Assembly: GCA_035540495.1 (NCBI GenBank)
Contig: DATLGL010000017.1
Coordinates: 176,624 to 240,623 of the forward strand
DNA: 64,000 nucleotides
Direction of reading: 5' to 3'
DNA from: DASVEG01 sp035540495
GTDB lineage: Bacteria > Actinomycetota > Acidimicrobiia > Acidimicrobiales > CADCTF01
Shown here: positions 8,765 through 16,856 of the stretch, piece by piece
Position numbering within the stretch: position 1 is the stretch's first letter
How the letters are laid out: every line of letters starts with the position of its first letter
Made by a program: the position numbers and the translations under genes
Notes under the pieces: model-generated
The model's input: only the letters and a program-made list of their open reading frames with translations
The model's database searches: none
What the model was told of the DNA's origin: nothing

Positions 8765-9132
8765 CCGACACCCCCAGCACGCCGAAGCCTCGAGGCCCGT
8801 ACTCGCCGATCGTGCGAGCAGGCGACTGGCTCGTCACCGCGGGCCAGCTCGGCATCAAAGACGGCGCGCTCGTCGACGGCGGCATCGTCGAGCAGACCCG
8901 TCAGGCGCTCGACAACATCCGGGTGCTGCTGGAGTCGGAGGGCGCGTCGATGACCAACGTCGTGAAGACGACGGTGCTGCTTGCGAACATCGACGACTGG
9001 GCGACGATGAACGAGCCCTACCTCGAAGCGTTCGGCGACCACCGTCCGGCCCGCACCGCCTACGCCGCGGGCGGCCTACCTGCTGGTGGCCTCATCGAGA
9101 TTGAGGCGTGGGCGTACGTCGGGGAAGAATGA
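8761..9132 (+). CDS. RidA-family (YjgF/UK114) deaminase
   Basis: A 123-residue protein with the RidA fold signature: VRAGDWLVTAGQLG, an internal helix with NIRVLLESEGASMTNVVKTTVLL, and the end RPARTAYAAGGLPAGGLIEIEAWA. RidA proteins hydrolyse reactive enamine/imine intermediates to ketoacids and ammonia. The usual substrate-binding Arg in RPAR is present. Its ATG overlaps the stop of the Mo-hydroxylase-like gene by 4 bp (ATGA), so the two are translationally coupled, which suggests it clears a reactive product of that protein. Confidence 0.9.
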   Translation: MTDTPSTPKPRGPYSPIVRAGDWLVTAGQLGIKDGALVDGGIVEQTRQALDNIRVLLESEGASMTNVVKTTVLLANIDDWATMNEPYLEAFGDHRPARTAYAAGGLPAGGLIEIEAWAYVGEE

Positions 9133-9136
9133 GCCC

Positions 9137-9298
9137 GTGGATGCCGGCGCAGTCCTCATCGTCATCGTTCTGCTGTTCGTCCTCCCGCCCCTCTTCCTGA
9201 TGGGCGGCGGCGTGATCTCCGCCATCCTCGGATGGGCGTCGAAGACCTACGCGGAGAAGAAGAACAAGGACAGCGAGCTCATCGACCTGAACTACTGA
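9137..9298 (+). CDS. Small single-pass membrane protein
   Basis: A 53-residue protein starting at GTG, 4 bp after the RidA stop. One hydrophobic segment (AGAVLIVIVLLFVLPPLFLMGGG) is followed by a short polar tail ending in lysines and acidic residues. No family is recognised. Its position makes it the last gene of the Mo-hydroxylase-like/RidA operon. Confidence 0.55.
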   Translation: MDAGAVLIVIVLLFVLPPLFLMGGGVISAILGWASKTYAEKKNKDSELIDLNY

Positions 9299-9314
9299 CG
9301 GCCAAGAGCCGCAG

Positions 9315-10229
9315 TCAGGCGGTCCTGTTCCAGTTGACGGAGCAGTAGGCGTCGCGAGCGGCTGACGACGAGCCGTTCGGCGACAGCGGCCCGTACGAAC
9401 CCGACGACTTGATCGACAGCGCCTCCGTGTAGGCGAAGTTCTCGATCGACTGCTTCACCAGCTCCAGCTGCACCGGGTCGTGCTCGGCCAGGCGCAGGCG
9501 CTCGGCGTTCCGCCACGCCTGCTCCCGCATCGCCTGGATCGCCGCCATGTAGCCCGGAGGCTCCGTCGTCGGCAGCGACGAATCGAAGCGGCGGTTCGCC
9601 TCGGGGTAGAAGCTGACCCGGTTGAGGAACTCGTTGACCTTGTCGTGGTCGGCCTTGCGCGAGGTGCCGTCGGGGCCGACGAGACCGATCTCCCACAGCA
9701 CGTACGGCAGGTCGCGGTTGATGTGGGCGGAGAGGCCCAGGAGGATGTTCGTGTTCGCGGTGACCTGCCGCTTGTCGGCTGCTTCCAGGGCCACGCGCCA
9801 TGCCGCCGGCGTGCCCGCCACGTCACCCCGATGCCATGCGTCGTAGGCCTGGAAGTAGTAGCGGGCGAACACCGCGTCCTCGTGGTTCACGAACCCCGGG
9901 TCGGCGAAGAAGCCCGGCTCCACCGCGGCTCGCCGGTACTCCTCGGTCGTGCGGAGGTAGGTGAGGGCGAACATCGCGTCGTGGTCGCACGCCGCCGCCT
10001 GGCGGTCGAAGCGCTTGGTCATCTCCCGGATGACCGAGTCGACGCACTGGATCTTCCCGCTCTTGCAGTCGTTCGCGTCGGTCGGGTCGTACCCCGACGT
10101 GAGCCCCGGCAGCAGTTCCGTCCACTCGGTGAAGAGAGGGTCGGACGCCGACGCCGAACCTGCGGTCAGGACGAGGGCGAGGAAGACGGTGGTGAAGGTG
10201 GTGACGATCCCGCGCACGTCGAACAGCAT
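9315..10229 (-). CDS. Secreted DUF5995-like protein
   Basis: A 304-residue protein with a clear signal peptide (residues 1 to about 28, ending GSASA). The mature part has a helical, histidine- and acid-rich pattern: REMTKRFDR..ACDHDAMFALTYLRTTEEYRRA, FVNHEDAVFARYYFQAYDAW and LGLSAHINRDLPYVL. This looks like the DUF5995 family common in actinobacteria. No enzyme motif is identified, and the function is unknown. It converges with the small membrane protein gene and stands apart from glnR by about 50 bp. Confidence 0.75.
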   Translation of the reverse strand: MLFDVRGIVTTFTTVFLALVLTAGSASASDPLFTEWTELLPGLTSGYDPTDANDCKSGKIQCVDSVIREMTKRFDRQAAACDHDAMFALTYLRTTEEYRRAAVEPGFFADPGFVNHEDAVFARYYFQAYDAWHRGDVAGTPAAWRVALEAADKRQVTANTNILLGLSAHINRDLPYVLWEIGLVGPDGTSRKADHDKVNEFLNRVSFYPEANRRFDSSLPTTEPPGYMAAIQAMREQAWRNAERLRLAEHDPVQLELVKQSIENFAYTEALSIKSSGSYGPLSPNGSSSAARDAYCSVNWNRTA

Positions 10230-10281
10230 GCGATGAACAGGCGTTGGCAGACCATGGCCCGTCCGGATGGTTTCGTCATGG

Positions 10282-10962
10282 CTACACCGACCAGCGCGGC
10301 TGCCCGAACCGGTAGCCCACCGACCGAACGGTCTGGATGAGCGAAGCGTGCTCTTCGCCCAACTTCGCCCGAAGGCGGCGGATGTGGACGTCGACCGTTC
10401 GCGCCCCGCCGTAGTACTCGTAGCCCCACACCCTGCTCAACAGGATCTCGCGCGTGAACACCTTGCCCGGGTTCGTCGCGAGGAACTTGAGCAGCTCGTA
10501 CTCCATGTACGTGAGGTCGAGTGGACGTCCGGAGATCGCGGCCTGGTACGTCTCGAGGTTGAGCACCAACGGCCCGTACTCGACGAGCTCCGGACGCGTC
10601 CCCGTCCCGGTCTTCCAGAACAGGTGCTTGAGGCGCGCCTCGAGCTCGCGAGGGTGGAACGGCGACAGGCAGAAGTCGTCGAACAGGTCGTCCCGCAGCT
10701 CGAGATCCGACAGCTGCGCGCCGGACACGAGCAACAGCACCGGCTCGAGCGGCACGTCGCGTCGGCGCAACGTGCGGCACAAGGTGAACGCCGCCTCGGG
10801 ATCACGATCCGCGAGGACGACTGCGCCCGACCATCCGTCGACGGGTTCGAGGCGCGCAGCCTCCTCCGCCGTCGCGGCCGACTTCCACGGGTAGCCGGCG
10901 AGGTCGAGTGCCTGGGCCAGCTCCGGCGGTGGCGGATCCGGGTGGAGGAGAAGAGGTTCCAC
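10282..10962 (-). CDS. glnR: GlnR-type orphan response regulator of nitrogen metabolism
   Basis: A 226-residue OmpR-family protein. The N-terminal receiver-like domain (about 1-115) is degenerate but keeps an Asp in VVLADRDPEA. The C-terminal winged helix (about 125-222) is canonical: PLDLTYMEYELLKFLATNPGKVFTREILLSRVWGYEYYGGARTVDVHIRRLRAKLG. This C-terminus is very close to actinobacterial GlnR, which has no partner kinase and activates nitrogen assimilation genes. It starts 6 bp after the glnA stop and is probably co-transcribed with it. A four-element GlnR box lies between glnA and glnII. Confidence 0.85.
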   Translation of the reverse strand: MEPLLLHPDPPPPELAQALDLAGYPWKSAATAEEAARLEPVDGWSGAVVLADRDPEAAFTLCRTLRRRDVPLEPVLLLVSGAQLSDLELRDDLFDDFCLSPFHPRELEARLKHLFWKTGTGTRPELVEYGPLVLNLETYQAAISGRPLDLTYMEYELLKFLATNPGKVFTREILLSRVWGYEYYGGARTVDVHIRRLRAKLGEEHASLIQTVRSVGYRFGQPRWSV

Positions 10963-10968
10963 GTCCGG

Positions 10969-12309
10969 CTACAAGGTTGGCAGGTAGCGGTCGAGCTCCC
11001 ACTGGGAGACCTGCGTCTTGTACGCCGACCACTCGTCCCGCTTGTTCCGGATGAACCACTCGTGCACGTGATCACCGAGCGCGTCGGCGACCAGCTCGGA
11101 GCTCTCCATCACGTCGACCGCCTCACCGAGGTTGCCGGGGAGGGCCTCGATGCCCGCCGCGACCCGCTCCTCGTGGGTCATCTCGTACAGGTTCGCCGAC
11201 ACCGGATCGGGCAGCTCGTAGCCCTTGTCGATGCCGCGAAGTCCGGCCGCCAGCACGACCGCGAACGTGAGGTACGGGTTGCACGCGGGATCGGGCGCTC
11301 GGTACTCGACGCGGGTGGAGTCGCTGCGATCGCCCCGAGCGTGCGGCACGTTCACGATCGCCGAGCGGTTGTTGCGGGCCCAGCTGACGTACACCGGGGC
11401 CTCGTAACCGACGACCAGCCGCTTGTACGAGTTCACCCACTGGTTCGTGACGGCGGTGATCTCGCGAGCGTGTGCGAGGAGCCCTGCGATGAAGCCCTTG
11501 CCGACATCCGACAGCCCGTGCTCGTCGTCGCCGTCGTAGAACGCGTTCTCGTCGCCGTCGAAGAGCGAGAAGTGGGTGTGCATGCCCGAGCCCTGCACGC
11601 CGGCGAGCGGCTTCGGCATGAACGTCGCGTGCACGCCCCGCTCGAGCGCGGCCTCCTGCACGACGTGGCGGACCGTCATGATCGTGTCCGCCATCGTGAG
11701 TGCGTCCGTGTAGCGCAGGTCGATCTCGTGCTGGCTCGGCGCATCTTCGTGCTGGCTGTACTCGATCGGGATGCCCATGTCCTCGAGCGTCAGCACGGTC
11801 CGCCGACGAAGCTCCGCGCCCACGTCGTTCACCGTCATCTCGAAGTACGACCCGCGATCGAGCGGCTCGATCGGCTGCTGCGGGTTCCCCGAGCCGAAGT
11901 AGAAGTACTCGACTTCGGGCGCGGCGAAGAACGCGTAGCCCTTCTCACGCGCCCGCTCGAGCTGGCGCCGCAGCACCTGGCGCGGGTCTCCTTCGAACGG
12001 TGTCCCGTCGAGGTTGACGATGTCGCAGAAGATCCGGGCGACGGGGATGTCGTGCTGCCTATCGCGCCACGGAAGCACCTGGAACGTGCGAGCGTCGGGC
12101 ATCGCGAGGACGTCGGACTCCTGCACGCGGGAGAACCCGTCGACCGCCGACCCGTCGAAGGTCATGCCTTCCTGCAGTGCCGTCTCGAGCTCGGCCGGCG
12201 TGATGCCGAACCCGCGACGGATGCCGAGCACGTCGGTGAACCAAAGCTGGATGTAGCGGACTCCCCGCTCCTCGACCGAGCGGAGGACGTAGTCCTGGTG
12301 GCGCTCCAT
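10969..12309 (-). CDS. glnA: Type I glutamine synthetase
   Basis: A 446-residue ATP-dependent enzyme that makes glutamine from glutamate and ammonia. Family motifs are intact: MTFDGSAVDGFSRVQESD near the N-terminus, the metal/substrate strand AAPEVEYFYF, the ATP loop MPKPLAGVQGSGMHTHFSLF and the Glu-binding run RVEYRAPDPACNPYL. The size equals the GSI-alpha type (for example mycobacterial GlnA2). The adenylylation tyrosine context NLYDLP is replaced by NLYEMT, so control by adenylylation is doubtful. A half GlnR-type site (12317-12332) sits directly before its ATG. Confidence 0.93.
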   Translation of the reverse strand: MERHQDYVLRSVEERGVRYIQLWFTDVLGIRRGFGITPAELETALQEGMTFDGSAVDGFSRVQESDVLAMPDARTFQVLPWRDRQHDIPVARIFCDIVNLDGTPFEGDPRQVLRRQLERAREKGYAFFAAPEVEYFYFGSGNPQQPIEPLDRGSYFEMTVNDVGAELRRRTVLTLEDMGIPIEYSQHEDAPSQHEIDLRYTDALTMADTIMTVRHVVQEAALERGVHATFMPKPLAGVQGSGMHTHFSLFDGDENAFYDGDDEHGLSDVGKGFIAGLLAHAREITAVTNQWVNSYKRLVVGYEAPVYVSWARNNRSAIVNVPHARGDRSDSTRVEYRAPDPACNPYLTFAVVLAAGLRGIDKGYELPDPVSANLYEMTHEERVAAGIEALPGNLGEAVDVMESSELVADALGDHVHEWFIRNKRDEWSAYKTQVSQWELDRYLPTL

Positions 12310-12316
12310 GGGAAGA

Positions 12317-12332
12317 GTGAACCACCCGAAAC
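12317..12332. promoter_or_regulatory. Possible GlnR half-site before glnA
   Basis: The sequence reads GTGAA-N6-GAAAC, an approximate a/b half of the GlnR consensus (gTnAC-N6-GaAAC), 8 bp upstream of the glnA ATG on the opposite strand. It is weaker than the full site nearby and could be chance. Confidence 0.3.
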
Positions 12333-12348
12333 AGCGAGTGCTCCCCCT

Positions 12349-12386
12349 GTAACAGAGCGTTCACAAATCCGGAACGGACGGGAAAC
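12349..12386. promoter_or_regulatory. GlnR box with four half-elements
   Basis: The sequence reads GTAAC-N6-TTCAC-N6-GGAAC-N6-GAAAC, with all three spacers exactly 6 bp. This follows the actinobacterial GlnR rule gTnAC-N6-GaAAC-N6-gTnAC-N6-GaAAC, with deviations mainly in the second and third elements. It lies 26 bp before the glnII ATG and 40 bp before that of glnA, in the shared divergent promoter region. Confidence 0.7.
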
Positions 12387-12411
12387 GGATGCCTCTGTAC
12401 CGTGCAGCGCT

Positions 12412-13425
12412 ATGAGCTACATGGCCGAGTACATCTGGATCGACGGCACCGAGCCGACGCCGCTGCTCCGCTCGAAGACGAAGGTCCTCGCCGACGACGT
12501 CAAGGACTTCCCGATCTGGGGCTTCGACGGGTCGTCGACGAACCAGGCCGAGGGTCACGCGTCCGACTGCGTGCTGAAGCCGGTCTTCTCGTGCCCGGAC
12601 CCCATCCGTGGCGGCAACCACGTCCTCGTCCTCTGCGAGGTCCTGAACGTCGACATGACGCCGCACGCCTCGAACACCCGCGCGGCGCTCGCCGAGGTGG
12701 CGGAGAGGTACGGCGACCAGGAGCCGATCTTCGGCATCGAGCAGGAGTACACCCTCTTCAAGGGCAGCCGCCCGCTCGGCTTCCCGGAGAGCGGTGGCTA
12801 CCCGGGCCCGCAGGGTCCCTACTACTGCGGTGTCGGTCAGGACGACGTCTACGGCCGGCCGCTCGTCGAGATGCACATGAAGGCGTGCATCGACGCCGGC
12901 CTGTCGATCTCGGGCATCAACGCCGAGGTCATGCCGGGCCAGTGGGAGTTCCAGATCGGCCCCCTTCCTCCGCTCGACGCGTCCGACCAGATCTGGGTCG
13001 CGCGCTGGCTCCTGCACCGCCTCGGTGAGGAGTTCGACATCTCGGTGACGCTCGATCCCAAGCCCGTCCGCGGTGACTGGAACGGCGCCGGCGCCCACAC
13101 CAACTTCTCGACCAAGGCGATGCGCGAGTCGTACGACCCGATCATCGAGGCGTGCGAGGCGCTCGGGAAGAACTGGGAGGAGCACGTCCACAACTACGGC
13201 TTCGGCATCGAGCACCGCCTCACCGGCCTGCACGAGACCGCTCCGTGGAACGAGTTCTCGTACGGCGTGTCGAACCGCGGCGCCTCGATCCGCATCCCGT
13301 GGCAGGTCGAGAAGGACCAGAAGGGCTACATCGAAGATCGCCGGCCGAACGCCAACTGCGATCCGTACGTGGTGACCCGGCTGATCACGAACACGGTCTG
13401 CTCCGCGGCCGCTGGGGCCAAGTAG
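12412..13425 (+). CDS. glnII: Type II (eukaryotic-like) glutamine synthetase
   Basis: A 337-residue GSII enzyme. Key runs are MAEYIWIDGTEPTPLLRSKTKV, WGFDGSSTNQAEG, EQEYTLF, EVMPGQWEFQIGP, the ATP/Glu loop GDWNGAGAHTNFSTKAMR and the C-terminal RGASIRIPWQVEKDQKGYIEDRRPNANCDPY. GSII occurs in many actinobacteria beside GSI and is normally switched on by GlnR under nitrogen limitation. Here the GlnR box lies immediately upstream and glnR itself is in the divergent glnA transcript. A strong hairpin follows at 13455-13496. Confidence 0.95.
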   Translation: MSYMAEYIWIDGTEPTPLLRSKTKVLADDVKDFPIWGFDGSSTNQAEGHASDCVLKPVFSCPDPIRGGNHVLVLCEVLNVDMTPHASNTRAALAEVAERYGDQEPIFGIEQEYTLFKGSRPLGFPESGGYPGPQGPYYCGVGQDDVYGRPLVEMHMKACIDAGLSISGINAEVMPGQWEFQIGPLPPLDASDQIWVARWLLHRLGEEFDISVTLDPKPVRGDWNGAGAHTNFSTKAMRESYDPIIEACEALGKNWEEHVHNYGFGIEHRLTGLHETAPWNEFSYGVSNRGASIRIPWQVEKDQKGYIEDRRPNANCDPYVVTRLITNTVCSAAAGAK

Positions 13426-13454
13426 CACCGCTCCCGCTGATCGAGAACAGACGC

Positions 13455-13496
13455 ACGACGAACGCCCGGTGGTTCCGACCGCCGGGCGTTCGTCGT
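13455..13496 (+). terminator. Terminator hairpin after glnII
   Basis: Perfect 15-bp arms at 13455-13469 (ACGACGAACGCCCGG) and 13482-13496 enclose a 12-nt loop, 29 bp after the glnII stop. No strong T-run follows, as is common in high-GC actinobacteria. Confidence 0.75.
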
Positions 13497-13553
13497 CGCA
13501 TGGAGGACCTTCGGCCCTGTGACGGATGCAACGGTGGCCTGCATCCTCGACGC

Positions 13554-13886
13554 ATGTTCCGCCGTCGCCGCCCTCGCCCGCAGGACGTCGCCGCTCCGCC
13601 GTCCGACGGCCGTCTCCGGTTCGTGCTCTTCCGCCCCGTCGGGCCGAACTTCACGATCGATGCCATCGTCGATAGCGAGGGCTCCGGTCGCCTTGGCGCC
13701 CAGGGCACCGCGGTCACACTTCGGCTCCACCGGCCGGCGATGGCGAAGCAGGACCTCGAGATCGAGTCGATGCTTCGCCGGTGGGCGGACGAGGACCGGG
13801 TCGTCGACGTGACCCTCGGTGACGGCACGACCATCACCGCGCTGCAGGCCGACGGTGGGACGATGCGGCTCCAATTGGTCGGTTGA
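13554..13886 (+). CDS. Hypothetical protein, 110 residues
   Basis: A small protein with an arginine-rich start (MFRRRRPRPQ) and a beta-rich body (LRFVLFRPVGPNFTIDAIV ... TAVTLRLHRPAMAKQDLEIESML ... VVDVTLGDGTTITALQ). No known family is recognised and no signal peptide is seen. It lies between the glnII terminator and the amidase gene, on the same strand and 28 bp before the amidase. The ATG at 13554 is the first good start after the hairpin. Confidence 0.5.
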   Translation: MFRRRRPRPQDVAAPPSDGRLRFVLFRPVGPNFTIDAIVDSEGSGRLGAQGTAVTLRLHRPAMAKQDLEIESMLRRWADEDRVVDVTLGDGTTITALQADGGTMRLQLVG

Positions 13887-13914
13887 GCCCGAGGCGGAGT
13901 CGTACGCTCCGCCG

Positions 13915-15030
13915 ATGGCCACGTGGATCACCCCGCTCGACACCGCCGGCACGGGGCTTCGGGTCGCGGTCAAGGACGCGATCGACGTCGACGGCGTGCC
14001 GACGACCGTCGGATGCAAGGCCGTGGCCGACCGCGCCGAGGCGGCGACCACCGACGCCGCGTGCCTCGCAGGCGCCCGCGCCGCGGGCGCGCGTCTCGTC
14101 GGGAAGGCGAACCTCCACGAGCTGTGCTTCGGCACCAGCGGGATCAACCCGTGGTTCGGGACGCCCGTCAACCCCCTCGACCCGTCGCTCGTGCCGGGAG
14201 GATCGTCGAGCGGGTCCGCGGTTGCCGTGGCGGTCGACGAGGCAGACGTCGGGTACGGGACCGACACCGGAGGGTCCATCAGGATCCCGGCTGCATGCTG
14301 CGGGATCGTCGGCCTCAAGACGACGTGGGGCCGCGTCCCGCTCGACGGCGTGTGGCCGCTGTCGGGGACGCTCGACACCATCGGGCCGCTGGCCCGCACG
14401 GTCGACGACGTGGTCGCGGGCATGGCGCTGCTCGAGCCCGGCTTCAGCGCTGCGCCGACCGCGGCACGGGTCGTGGGCCGGGTGCGCATCGACGGCGTCG
14501 ATCCGGTGATCGACGCTGCCGTCGACTCGGCGCTCGCCAAGGCCGAGCTCGAGGTCGTCGACGTCGTGCTCGAGGGGTGGGACCGGGCTCAGGTCGCGTT
14601 CGCCGCGATCATCGTCACCGAGGCGTGGGCTTCGGATCGCGAGGTGATCGAGGGCCATCCGGACGAGGTCGGCGCGAGCGTCCGCGAGCGCGTGGCGATG
14701 GCGTCGATGTTCAGCGACGAGATGGTCGAGGAGGCACACCGCACCCTGCAGTCGTGGCGGGACGAGCTCGCCGGGTGGTTCGAGCGTGTCGAGGTGCTGG
14801 CGCTGCCGACGCTCGAGATGTTCCCGCCGACGCTCGAATCGCCGCCGCTCCTCAACCGGCTGACCGGTCCGTTCAACCTCTCGCAGACGCCGGCCATCTC
14901 GTTGCCGGTGCCTGCGCGAGGCGGCCCGGCCGGGCTCCCCGCGAGCCTCCAGATCGTCGGCCGATGGGACGCGGAGGACGTGCTCTGCACCACGGCTGGG
15001 CGCGTCGAGGCCGCCGTGGGAAGGATGTAG
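13915..15030 (+). CDS. Amidase signature-family hydrolase
   Basis: A 371-residue amidase. The Ser-cisSer-Lys triad can be read: Lys20 in RVAVKDAID, the glycine/serine loop GGSSSGSAVAVA (about 95-106) for cis-Ser, and the nucleophile Ser121 in GTDTGGSIRIPA. These enzymes split carbon amides to acid and ammonia. It is somewhat shorter than the usual 450-500 residues, mainly in the middle. The natural substrate is unknown. Together with the neighbouring glutamine synthetases it would feed ammonia into assimilation, but this is inference. The NAD synthase gene begins 2 bp after its stop. Confidence 0.88.
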   Translation: MATWITPLDTAGTGLRVAVKDAIDVDGVPTTVGCKAVADRAEAATTDAACLAGARAAGARLVGKANLHELCFGTSGINPWFGTPVNPLDPSLVPGGSSSGSAVAVAVDEADVGYGTDTGGSIRIPAACCGIVGLKTTWGRVPLDGVWPLSGTLDTIGPLARTVDDVVAGMALLEPGFSAAPTAARVVGRVRIDGVDPVIDAAVDSALAKAELEVVDVVLEGWDRAQVAFAAIIVTEAWASDREVIEGHPDEVGASVRERVAMASMFSDEMVEEAHRTLQSWRDELAGWFERVEVLALPTLEMFPPTLESPPLLNRLTGPFNLSQTPAISLPVPARGGPAGLPASLQIVGRWDAEDVLCTTAGRVEAAVGRM

Positions 15031-15032
15031 CC

Positions 15033-16748
15033 ATGCCGCGCATCCGCATCGCTGCGTGCCAGATCAACCCGACGGTCGGTGACCTCGACGGCAACGCTCA
15101 GAAGATCATCGAGGCTCTCGACGAGGCGGAGGCCGCCGGCGCCGACGTCGCCGTCCTGCCGGAGCTGTCGATCACCGGCTACCCGCCGGAAGACCTCCTC
15201 CTGAAGCCGGGGTTCGTGCGGCACAACGAGGAGGTCCTCCAGGAGATCGCGGCCCGCACGAAGCGGTGCGTCGCGGTGGTCGGCTTCGTCGACGCTGCGA
15301 TCGACCTGCACAACGCAGCGGCGGTGTGCGCGTTCGGCAAGGTGCAGGGCGTCTACCGGAAGCGCCTGCTGCCGAACTACGCGGTCTTCGACGAGGCGAG
15401 GTACTTCACCCCCGGCAACGAGCCGCACCGCCTCTACGAGGTCGCCGGCGTTCGCATGGGCGTCTCGATCTGCGAGGACATCTGGAGCCCGACCGGCCCG
15501 ATGAGCGAGCAGGCAGCCGGCGGCGCCGAGCTGATCCTCAACCTCAACGCCTCGCCGTTCTACGCCGGCCGCCTCGCCGAGCGGGAGAAGATGCTCGCCA
15601 CCCGCGCCGCCGACGCGTCGTGCGGGCTCGTCTACGTCAACCAGATCGGCGGGCAGGACGAGCTCGTCTTCGACGGCTGCTCGATGCTCTTCGACTCGAA
15701 CGGCCACCTCGTCGCCCGGGCGCCGCAGTTCGAGGAGACGGTGATGGTCGTCGACCTCGAGGTGCGCCCGAACTTCCGCAAGCGGCTGTTGGATCCTCGT
15801 GGTCGAGTCGCCGCGGTCGAGCTGCCGCGGGTGACGATCACCTCGGAGCCGTGCGCCGACGAAGACCGGCGGGAGCCAGGGCTGACGCCGCCGTTGGAGC
15901 GCTGCGAGGAGATCTACAAGGCGCTCGTCGTCGGCACGCGCGATTACGTCGAGAAGAACGGCTTCACCGACGTGGTGCTCGGCCTGTCGGGCGGCATCGA
16001 CTCGTCGCTGGTGACGGTGATCGCGGCCGACGCGGTCGGCCCCGAACGCGTCCACTGCGTGGCGTTGCCCTCGCGTTACTCGACCGAGCACTCGATCACC
16101 GACGCCGAGAAGCTCTGCGCCAACCTCGGCATCGAGCTGCGCACGATCGCCATCGAGCCCGCGTACGCCGCCACGCTCGAGATGCTCCAGCCGTCGTTCG
16201 AGGGCACCGAGTTCGATGTCACCGAGGAGAACCTGCAGGGGCGGATCCGAGCAAACGTCCTCATGGCGCTGGCCAACAAGTTCCGTTCGTGGCTCGTCCT
16301 GATATGCGGCAACAAGAGCGAGCTGGCCGTCGGCTACACCACGATCTACGGCGTCGACATGGCCGGCGGCTTCGCGGTGATCAAGGACGTACCGAAGACG
16401 CTCGTGTACGAGCTGGCGGAGTGGCGCAACCGGAGCGCAGGCCGCGAGGTCATCCCGGTCGACGTGCTCACCAAGCCGCCGTCGGCGGAGCTGCGGCCCG
16501 ACCAGAAGGACACCGACTCGCTGCCGTCGTACGACATCCTCGACCCGATCGTGCAGGGCTACGTCGAGCAGGACCTGACGGCGAACGAGCTGATCGAGCT
16601 CGGTCACGACGCCGACCTCGTCCGTCGCGTCGTCCGCATGATCGATGTCGCGGAGTGGAAGCGACGCCAGTCACCGGTTGGCGTTCGGGTCACGTCGAAG
16701 GCGTTCGGTCGCGACCGTCGAGTCCCGATCACGAACGGCTACCGCTGA
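15033..16748 (+). CDS. nadE: Glutamine-dependent NAD+ synthase
   Basis: A 571-residue two-domain enzyme that makes NAD+ from deamido-NAD, ATP and glutamine. The N-terminal nitrilase-type glutaminase (about 1-265) has the Glu-Lys-Cys triad: Glu44 in VLPELSITGY, Lys near 110 in VYRKRLLPNYAVFDE and Cys147 in GVSICEDIW. The synthetase domain (about 290-565) has the P-loop LSGGIDSSLV, NLQGRIRANVLMALAN and a GNKSELAVGYTT run. The length and order match the actinobacterial glutamine-using form. The intergenic gap to the amidase gene is 2 bp, so they are one transcript. Confidence 0.96.
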   Translation: MPRIRIAACQINPTVGDLDGNAQKIIEALDEAEAAGADVAVLPELSITGYPPEDLLLKPGFVRHNEEVLQEIAARTKRCVAVVGFVDAAIDLHNAAAVCAFGKVQGVYRKRLLPNYAVFDEARYFTPGNEPHRLYEVAGVRMGVSICEDIWSPTGPMSEQAAGGAELILNLNASPFYAGRLAEREKMLATRAADASCGLVYVNQIGGQDELVFDGCSMLFDSNGHLVARAPQFEETVMVVDLEVRPNFRKRLLDPRGRVAAVELPRVTITSEPCADEDRREPGLTPPLERCEEIYKALVVGTRDYVEKNGFTDVVLGLSGGIDSSLVTVIAADAVGPERVHCVALPSRYSTEHSITDAEKLCANLGIELRTIAIEPAYAATLEMLQPSFEGTEFDVTEENLQGRIRANVLMALANKFRSWLVLICGNKSELAVGYTTIYGVDMAGGFAVIKDVPKTLVYELAEWRNRSAGREVIPVDVLTKPPSAELRPDQKDTDSLPSYDILDPIVQGYVEQDLTANELIELGHDADLVRRVVRMIDVAEWKRRQSPVGVRVTSKAFGRDRRVPITNGYR

Positions 16749-16807
16749 CCCTCGTGTGACCCGCGTGTGACCGATGTCGTAGTGACAGCCACCCGCTGCT
16801 CGTTGTA

Positions 16808-16834
16808 CTAGTACCGATAACTTATCGGCACTAG
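16808..16834. promoter_or_regulatory. 27-bp palindromic operator before the MMPL exporter
   Basis: Arms CTAGTACCGATAA (16808-16820) and TTATCGGCACTAG (16822-16834) pair with one mismatch around a central C. It is AT-rich in GC-rich surroundings and ends 22 bp before the exporter start. A TetR-family regulator is encoded in the same operon, so this is its likely binding site. Confidence 0.65.
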
Positions 16835-16856
16835 CAGAACGACCTTGGGGGTCATC

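Noticed and set aside
10267..12411. Upstream part of a plus-strand frame that runs into glnII
   Set aside because: It lies antisense to glnR and glnA; only the part from 12412 matches type II glutamine synthetase.
13923..15030. Alternative frame through the amidase gene continuing into nadE
   Set aside because: Arg/Gly-rich shadow; the amidase frame has the full Ser-cisSer-Lys signature and nadE starts at 15033.
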